Shown piece after piece: positions 58,658 through 64,000 of a DNA stretch of 64,000 nt. The stretch is from JBBPZK01 sp965219175 (GTDB lineage Bacteria > Actinomycetota > Rubrobacteria > Rubrobacterales > Rubrobacteraceae): assembly GCA_965219175.1 (NCBI GenBank), contig CBDCNI010000001.1:992001-1056000 (forward strand), read 5' to 3'. Made by a program: the position numbers and the translations under genes. The notes beneath the pieces were generated by a model. The model was not told the origin of the DNA, ran no database searches, and saw nothing but the letters and a program-made list of their open reading frames with translations. Every line of letters starts with the position of its first letter. Positions within the stretch are counted from its first letter, which is position 1.

Positions 58658-60600
58658 TACCCTCTTATCCATTCTCCGCAATCGTCGGCCAGAATGACCT
58701 GAAGCTGGCGCTCCTCATAAACGCGGTCTCGCCGGAGGTCGGGGGCGTGCTGGTGCGGGGAGAGAAGGGGACGGCGAAGTCAACGGCGGTGCGGGCGCTT
58801 GCGAAGCTGCTACCCCCGATCCGGGCTGTCTCAGGTTGTCCGTACTCTTGCGATCCTGAAGACCCGAACCCGGAGTGTCCGGCCGGGCCTCATCCGGTTG
58901 ATGCTCTGTCGGAGGAACGTCCGGTGCGGCTCGTTGAGTTGCCTGTCGGGGCGAGTACGGACCGGCTTGCGGGGACTTTGGATATAGAGAAGGCGCTCAC
59001 CGAGGGTAGGAAGGCGTTCGAGCCGGGGATACTGGCCGCTGCGCATCGGGGAATCCTGTACGTGGACGAGGTGAATTTGCTCTCGGATCACCTGGTTGAC
59101 CTTCTCCTGGACGTGGCGGCGATGGGCGTCAACCACGTCGAGCGCGAGGGGATCAGCGTCCGCCACCCGTCTCGCTTTATCCTGGTCGGGACGATGAACC
59201 CGGAGGAGGGCGAGCTCCGTCCTCAACTCCTGGACCGCTTCGGTGTCACCGTGGAGGTCTCCGGTAGTGTGGACGCCAAAGATCGGGTCGAGGTCGTCCG
59301 GCGCAGGCTCCACTACGAGGCCGACCCGGATGACTTCGCCCGCAAGTGGTCGGATGCTGACGCAGAACTAGCGGAACTGGTTGAAGCGGCGCGCGGGAGG
59401 CTCTCAGCGACCGTTCTATCCGAGGAAGTGCTGTTCAGCATCTCCTCGATGTGCGCGGAGCTGGGCGTGGACGGGCTGCGGGGAGATATCGTGACGGCTA
59501 AGACCGCCCGGACCCTCGCGGCCTGGGAAGGACGTAGCGCCGTGGACATGGAGGACGTGAAGCGTGCCGCCCTGCTCGCGCTCTCCCACCGCCGCAGGCG
59601 CGGGCCGTTCGAGAGCCCCGGCGTCGAGCCGGGGGAGATCGAAGCCGCCCTCTCCAAAAACGACCCCGACCCGGAACCGCCCGACGATGGCGGACCGGAC
59701 GGCGGCGTTCCGCCCGAAGACGGCAGGGAGGAGGCTGGGTACCCTCAAAACCATAAAGAGCCCTCCGATGCGCAGGCCGGTGGAGGAGAGAGGACGCACG
59801 CGGCTTCCGGCCAGTTTAAGCCAGTGCGACTGGAGGTTCCGGAAAAAGGTATCGGAGGTCCGCTGGGACGGCGCAGTCGCGTTACGGGTAGCCTCGGTCA
59901 TCCGGTCGGCGACCGCGAACCGGCCGGTTCATCCCAGGACGTAGCCCTGGCGGCGACGATCCGTGCGGCCGCTCCTTTTCAGAAGAGTCGGGGGAAAACG
60001 GGATCGGGTCTCGCGGTGCGTCCGGAGGAGATCCGGGAAAAGGTCCGGGAGGGGCGAGAGGGGAACCTGGTCCTCTTCCTGGTCGACGCGAGCGGCTCGA
60101 TGGCTGCCCGCAGCCGCATGTCGGCCGTCAAGGGCGCCGCGCTCTCACTCCTGACCGACGCTTACCAGCGCCGGGACAAGGTCTGCGTAGTCTCTTTCCG
60201 AGGTGAGGGAGCGCAGGTATTGTTGCCGCCGACTTCGAGCGTGGAGTTGGCCGCCTCGCGTCTCGGAGAGTTGCCGACGGGTGGACGAACCCCGATCCAC
60301 GCTGGTCTGGAGAGCGTGGCGGAGACTCTACGGCGCGAGCGGCTCAGGGACCCGTCCCGTCGTCCGCTGCTCGTCGTTCTAACCGATGGGCGGGCGACAT
60401 CTGGGCCGGATCCAAGCCAGGCAGCGCTTTCGTTGCGCTCCTCTAAAGTCGCTTCTATCGTCGTCGATACGGAGGAAGGTTACGTGAAGCTCGGGATGGC
60501 GCGTGGGCTGTCCGAAGCGCTCGGCGCGCGGTATCTGAGGCTGGAGGAGCTTCGGGCGGACGATCTGGTAGATATCGTAGAGAGGAGGCGTGTGGCATGA
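58654..60600 (+). CDS. Cobaltochelatase ATPase/VWA subunit (ChlI-ChlD fusion type)
   Basis: The 648-residue protein has an N-terminal AAA+ ChlI-like domain (Walker A RGEKGTAKST, YVDEVNLL, GTMNPEEGELRPQLLDRFG), a Pro/Asp/Glu-rich linker (about residues 330-385) and a C-terminal VWA domain with MIDAS DASGSMAARSRM. This is the CobS/CobT-equivalent putative cobaltochelatase of actinobacteria. TTG start overlaps the small membrane gene. It works with CobN. Confidence 0.9.
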   Translation: MIPSYPFSAIVGQNDLKLALLINAVSPEVGGVLVRGEKGTAKSTAVRALAKLLPPIRAVSGCPYSCDPEDPNPECPAGPHPVDALSEERPVRLVELPVGASTDRLAGTLDIEKALTEGRKAFEPGILAAAHRGILYVDEVNLLSDHLVDLLLDVAAMGVNHVEREGISVRHPSRFILVGTMNPEEGELRPQLLDRFGVTVEVSGSVDAKDRVEVVRRRLHYEADPDDFARKWSDADAELAELVEAARGRLSATVLSEEVLFSISSMCAELGVDGLRGDIVTAKTARTLAAWEGRSAVDMEDVKRAALLALSHRRRRGPFESPGVEPGEIEAALSKNDPDPEPPDDGGPDGGVPPEDGREEAGYPQNHKEPSDAQAGGGERTHAASGQFKPVRLEVPEKGIGGPLGRRSRVTGSLGHPVGDREPAGSSQDVALAATIRAAAPFQKSRGKTGSGLAVRPEEIREKVREGREGNLVLFLVDASGSMAARSRMSAVKGAALSLLTDAYQRRDKVCVVSFRGEGAQVLLPPTSSVELAASRLGELPTGGRTPIHAGLESVAETLRRERLRDPSRRPLLVVLTDGRATSGPDPSQAALSLRSSKVASIVVDTEEGYVKLGMARGLSEALGARYLRLEELRADDLVDIVERRRVA

Positions 60601-61190
60601 GCACAAGTGAATCTAGGGACGAAATCAGGCGGTTGCCGCGCGAGGAACGGCTCAGGCAGAGGTCTAACAGGGAGCGGCCGCTCCTGGTCGTCAACACCGG
60701 GCACGGTAAGGGGAAGTCCACGGCTTCTTTTGGGGTCATGCTCCGGGGCTGGGCGCGAGGCTACAAGATAGGCGTTTACCAGTTCGTCAAGAGCGGCAAG
60801 TGGAACGTCGGGGAACAGAAGGCCGCCGAAGCCCTCGGCAACATAGATTGGTTCAAGATGGGCGACGGCTGGACCTGGACCGTCAGGGATATCGAGGAGA
60901 GCGCCGATCTCGCCCGCGAAGGTTGGGAAGAAGTCAAGCGTCGCATAGCGGACGAGACCTACGATATGCTCCTCCTCGACGAGTTCACCTACCCGATGAA
61001 GTTCGGCTGGATAGATACCGCCGAGGTAGTCGAGGTGCTAAAAAACCGCCCCGGATTTCAGCATGTCATAGTTACCGGCCGCGACGCCCCCGAAGAGCTG
61101 GTAGAAGCCGCCGCCCTCGTCAGCGAAGTGCGGAAGGTCAAGCATCCGATGGACGAAGGATACCGGGGGCAGAAGGGCATAGAGTGGTAG
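60597..61190 (+). CDS. cobO: Cob(I)yrinic acid a,c-diamide adenosyltransferase
   Basis: A 197-residue CobO/BtuR-type enzyme: VVNTGHGKGKSTASFGVMLR (P-loop), QFVKSGKWNVGEQ, and DEFTYPMKFGW. It attaches the 5'-deoxyadenosyl group to reduced corrinoid. ATG overlaps the chelatase stop (ATGA) with AGGAGG upstream. Confidence 0.93.
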   Translation: MSTSESRDEIRRLPREERLRQRSNRERPLLVVNTGHGKGKSTASFGVMLRGWARGYKIGVYQFVKSGKWNVGEQKAAEALGNIDWFKMGDGWTWTVRDIEESADLAREGWEEVKRRIADETYDMLLLDEFTYPMKFGWIDTAEVVEVLKNRPGFQHVIVTGRDAPEELVEAAALVSEVRKVKHPMDEGYRGQKGIEW

Positions 61191-62563
61191 AGGCCCTCGT
61201 ACCCCGGATAGTCGTCGCCGGTACCCACTCGGGTGTCGGCAAGACGACCGTCGCCTCGGGCCTGATGGCCGCCCTCACCGCCAGAGGCCACCGCGTTGCC
61301 CCCTTCAAGGTCGGCCCGGACTTCATAGACCCCTCATATCACGCGCTCGCCACCGGAAGACCGGGACGCAACCTCGACGCCTTCTTATCAGGGGAGGACC
61401 TCATCGCCCCGCTCTTCGCCCACGGCTCCCACGGGACCGACATCGCCATCATCGAAGGCGTCATGGGCATGTTCGACGGCAAGAGTGGGGCCGGAGACTA
61501 CGCCTCGACCGCCCACATCGCGAAGCTTCTCGATGCCCCGGTTTTGCTCGTCATCGACGCCGGGGCGATGGCCCGATCCGCCGCCGCGCTGGTGTACGGA
61601 TACCTGAACTTCGACTCCAGGGTCAGGGTTGCGGGAGTAGTCCTGAACCGTGTCGGATCCGACACCCACGAGAAGATGTTGCGCGAGGCGCTGGGGCCGC
61701 TCGGCGTCCCGGTCCTCGGCGTCTTGCGCCGCGACGCGCACTTGAAGACTCCGGATCGCCACCTCGGGCTCGTACCAGTCGCCGAGCGGCGCGAGGAAGC
61801 CGGCGGCGCTCTCGACCGGCTCGGGGTAGAGATCTCGCGCTCCTGCGACCTCGAAGGCATCACACGCCTCGCCCGCTCCGCCGGATCGCTCCACACCGAG
61901 CCCTGGAGCCCCGAATCCCCGGAACCTGGCCGCCAGTCGAGGGTCGCCGTGGCGGGCGGCCCGGCTTTCAGCTTCGTCTACGAAGAAAACATGGAGCTTC
62001 TGCGGGGCGCCGGGGCCGAGACAATTCTCTTCGACCCTGTTTCAGACGAGTCGCTCCCCGAAAACACAGACGCTCTGTACATCGGTGGCGGCTTCCCGGA
62101 GACTTACGCGGAGGCGCTCTCGGCCAACGAGCAGATGAGAGATCAGGTCCGGGAGTTTTGCCGGAGCGGTCGTCCCGTGGTCGCCGAGTGTGGAGGTTTG
62201 CTGTATCTAGTCCGGGACCTGGATGGACACGAGATGTGCGGCGTTCTCGACGCCGCCGCCCGGATGACGGATCGGCTGAAGCTCGGCTACCGGGAGGCGA
62301 GGGCGCTCGCAAGCTCGCCGCTTACGGAAGAAGGGACGCTCATCCGCGGTCACGAGTTCCACTACTCGACCGTCGAGCCGTCCGCCGGAGCGGAACCGGC
62401 CTGGCGCTTTGCCGGCCGCGACTCCCAGGAAGGGTTTATCTCCGGAGGCGTCCACGCCAGCTACCTACATACGCATTGGGCCGCGACCCCCGAAGTTCCA
62501 CGAAGGCTGGTACGAATTGCCACCGAGTATAAGGCTGTCCGTCGCGCGGAGGTGAGGGCATGA
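61184..62563 (+). CDS. cobB: Cobyrinate / hydrogenobyrinate a,c-diamide synthase
   Basis: The 459-residue amidotransferase has GTHSGVGKTTVASGLMAALTARG, FKVGPDFIDPSYH, EGVMGMFDG, and the GATase part ALYIGGGFPETYAEALSAN with Cys in VVAECGGLLYL. It amidates the a and c side chains. I start it at GTG 61184, overlapping cobO by 7 bases; a much longer frame (60800) is an out-of-frame run through cobO and is rejected. Confidence 0.92.
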   Translation: MVEALVPRIVVAGTHSGVGKTTVASGLMAALTARGHRVAPFKVGPDFIDPSYHALATGRPGRNLDAFLSGEDLIAPLFAHGSHGTDIAIIEGVMGMFDGKSGAGDYASTAHIAKLLDAPVLLVIDAGAMARSAAALVYGYLNFDSRVRVAGVVLNRVGSDTHEKMLREALGPLGVPVLGVLRRDAHLKTPDRHLGLVPVAERREEAGGALDRLGVEISRSCDLEGITRLARSAGSLHTEPWSPESPEPGRQSRVAVAGGPAFSFVYEENMELLRGAGAETILFDPVSDESLPENTDALYIGGGFPETYAEALSANEQMRDQVREFCRSGRPVVAECGGLLYLVRDLDGHEMCGVLDAAARMTDRLKLGYREARALASSPLTEEGTLIRGHEFHYSTVEPSAGAEPAWRFAGRDSQEGFISGGVHASYLHTHWAATPEVPRRLVRIATEYKAVRRAEVRA

Positions 62564-63267
62564 GCGGGGTCCTGATCGGGATCGGCGTAGGTCCGGGCGA
62601 CCCGGAACTCCTGACGCTCAAGGGCCTGCGCGCTTTGCGAGAGGCCGACGAGGTATTTGTCCCGGTCGGAGACACCGGCGAGATCGGCCGCGCCGAAGCC
62701 GTCGTAACCGCGCATCTGGAGCCCGCGCGCATAAACCGCCTCCTCTTCGCTCTCTCGAACGACGAAGAAGCCCGCGCCCGAAACTGGGATCAGGCCGCAC
62801 GCGAGGTGTCGCAGCCCCTCCGCGAAGGCAAGACCTGCGCCTTCGCCACCATCGGAGATCCCAACGTCTACTCGACCTTCACCTACCTCGCCCGGACGGT
62901 GTCGCGGGCGCTACCGGAGGTCGAAGTCCGCACCGTTCCCGGTATAACCGCCATGCAGGACCTGGCCGCAAAGAGCGGAACCGTCCTCCTCGAAGGAGAC
63001 GAGCGCCTGACGCTACTCCCATTTACCGCCGGTCGGGAGAAGCTGGAGGGAGCGCTGTCGGAGTTCGAGACCGTAGTCTGCTACAAGGGTGGCGGCAGGT
63101 TGAGAGAAGTGCTCGATGTCGCTGAGGAAACAGGTAGGATAGAAGATGCAGTCTATGGTTCAAGGTTAGGGATGAGTGGAGAGGAGATCCTGCCTGCGGC
63201 CGGCATGGCGGGACGGGACGGGACTTATCTTTCAGCGGTAATATTCACGAGCGGGAGGAGAGAGTGA
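62560..63267 (+). CDS. cobI: Precorrin-2 C20-methyltransferase
   Basis: A 235-residue SAM-dependent methyltransferase of the tetrapyrrole family: GIGVGPGDPELLTLKGLRALREADEVFVP, FATIGDPNVYSTFTYLAR, VRTVPGITAMQDLAAKSG and VVCYKGGGRLREV. The GDPN... and PGITAMQ motifs point to CobI/CbiL. ATG overlaps the cobB stop. It acts early in ring methylation. Confidence 0.9.
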   Translation: MSGVLIGIGVGPGDPELLTLKGLRALREADEVFVPVGDTGEIGRAEAVVTAHLEPARINRLLFALSNDEEARARNWDQAAREVSQPLREGKTCAFATIGDPNVYSTFTYLARTVSRALPEVEVRTVPGITAMQDLAAKSGTVLLEGDERLTLLPFTAGREKLEGALSEFETVVCYKGGGRLREVLDVAEETGRIEDAVYGSRLGMSGEEILPAAGMAGRDGTYLSAVIFTSGRRE

Positions 63268-64000
63268 TGAGTAGAGTTTGGTTCATAGGTGCCGGGCCTG
63301 GGGCGCCGGATCTGCTGACCCTGAGAGGGGCGCGGCTGATCTCAGAGGCGGATGTGGTAGTTTGGGCGCGGAGCCTTGTGCATGAGGGGGTCCTTGACTA
63401 CGCCTCATCGGAGGCTGAGATCATCGAATCCACGACTATTCCGCTGGAGAGCGTACGCGAACTCTACGAGCGGGCCGTCGCTGAAGACTTGAAGGTGGCC
63501 CGCGTCCATTCCGGCGACCCGAGCCTGTACGGCGCGATGCTAGAGCAGATCGAAGTTTGCGAGGAACTGGAACTGGAGTGGGAGATAGTACCGGGCGTCT
63601 CCTCACTCGGAGCCGCCGCAGCCGCCATCGGGCGGGAGCTGACCGTGCCGGAAGTCTCACAGTCCGTCGTCATAACCCGCCGGGCGAGCCGGACCCCGAT
63701 GCCGGATGGCGAAGACATAAAGAGCTTCGCAGCCCACGGGACGACCATGGCGATCTTCCTCTCCGCCGCTAAACCCCGCGTGCTCCAGGAAGAGCTACTA
63801 GACGGCGGCTACGACGCCCAAACGCCGTGCGCGGTCGTCTACCGGGCGAGTTGGCCCGACGAAAAGGTGGTCGAGTGCAAGTTAGGAGACCTGGCCGACA
63901 GCATCCGGGAGATGGGCGTAACCCGTCAAACCCTCATACTCGTCGGTCCCGGACTCGCCGCCGGTGGCACCCGCTCTCACCTCTACAGTCCCGGCTTCTC
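63267..64000 (+). CDS. cobM: Precorrin-4 C11-methyltransferase, truncated by the window edge
   Basis: At least 244 residues are visible: VWFIGAGPGAPDLLTLRGARLISEADVVVWARSLVHEGVLDYA, VHSGDPSLYGAMLEQI, VPGVSSLGAAAAAIGRELTVPE and VITRRASRTPMP, the CobM/CbiF pattern. The first ATG overlaps the cobI stop by one base (TGATG), with GGGAGGAGAG upstream. The end lies beyond position 64000, so the operon continues with further cobalamin genes. Confidence 0.9.
   Translation, partial: MSRVWFIGAGPGAPDLLTLRGARLISEADVVVWARSLVHEGVLDYASSEAEIIESTTIPLESVRELYERAVAEDLKVARVHSGDPSLYGAMLEQIEVCEELELEWEIVPGVSSLGAAAAAIGRELTVPEVSQSVVITRRASRTPMPDGEDIKSFAAHGTTMAIFLSAAKPRVLQEELLDGGYDAQTPCAVVYRASWPDEKVVECKLGDLADSIREMGVTRQTLILVGPGLAAGGTRSHLYSPGF

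Noticed and set aside
60800..62563. Longer version of CobB extending through cobO
   Set aside because: The first 130 codons are cobO read out of frame; the family start matches GTG 61184.
1..64000. CRISPR arrays, transposases, integrases
   Set aside because: No spaced repeat array or transposase/integrase motif was seen on either strand.

Overview
The window is high-GC DNA densely packed with short, overlapping operons. It makes heavy use of GTG and TTG starts and has several apparently leaderless promoters. A class III PHA synthase, F420-type enzymes, a PhaQ regulator, DUF347, and the ffs-dnaX-ybaB-recR block fit an actinobacterium. My best guess is Rubrobacter or a close relative, but that is inference from gene content, not from a marker gene. 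No phage, insertion sequence or CRISPR array was seen.

Layout. (1) 1-7.6 kb: a PAP2 phosphatase, OmpR-type regulator and histidine kinase operon, followed by a DUF347 membrane protein, a diacylglycerol/lipid kinase, a Gln-rich exported protein and two DedA proteins. Five upstream regions carry the same element: TCTYAN hexamers repeated every 11 bp, ending exactly 10 bp before a -10 box. This looks like one local regulon of the encoded two-component system, and its enzymes suggest lipid-carrier or membrane-lipid recycling. A decayed regulator/kinase fragment lies at 7.6-7.9 kb. (2) 8.1-18 kb: polyhydroxyalkanoate genes (phaB, phaQ, a phasin-like gene, phaA, phaC, phaE). They share a TATGTG-N7-CACATA palindrome and are interspersed with a GNAT enzyme, two paralogous membrane proteins (one fused to a SnoaL domain) and a DppA/amidotransferase pair. 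PhaE ends in an E3-binding-like domain. (3) 18-28 kb: MscS channel, FAD oxidoreductase, ABC exporter, PIG-V-like glycosyltransferase, furA-katA, folB, a PHP phosphatase, AlaX and a DUF192 lipoprotein. (4) 28-35.5 kb: two orphan oligopeptide-type permeases, an ABC exporter with two permeases, a DDN-like enzyme, a rhodanese with an in-frame UGA that may encode selenocysteine, and a dienelactone hydrolase. (5) 35.6-40.1 kb: marR-MFS with two small paralogous membrane proteins, tRNA-Ser with tandem copies of its 3' end, and an aldo/keto reductase. (6) 40.2-49 kb: SRP RNA, dnaX, ybaB, recR, an MrfA-like helicase, a LOG-like protein, an SDR, a decayed GAF sensor, a LuxR regulator with a degenerate receiver and an HtrA-like protease without a signal peptide. 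(7) 49.3-51.9 kb: TetR/SDR divergent pair and an F420-type luciferase-family oxidoreductase. (8) 51.9-64 kb: a cobalamin riboswitch followed by a tightly coupled cobalt-uptake and aerobic-type cobalamin operon (cbtB, cbtA, cobQ, cobN, a small membrane protein, a ChlID-like chelatase subunit, cobO, cobB, cobI, cobM) that runs off the right edge.

Strongest leads: the 11-bp-repeat regulon, the candidate selenocysteine rhodanese with a SECIS-like hairpin, the PhaE E3-binding-domain fusion, and the CTG start of cobQ.
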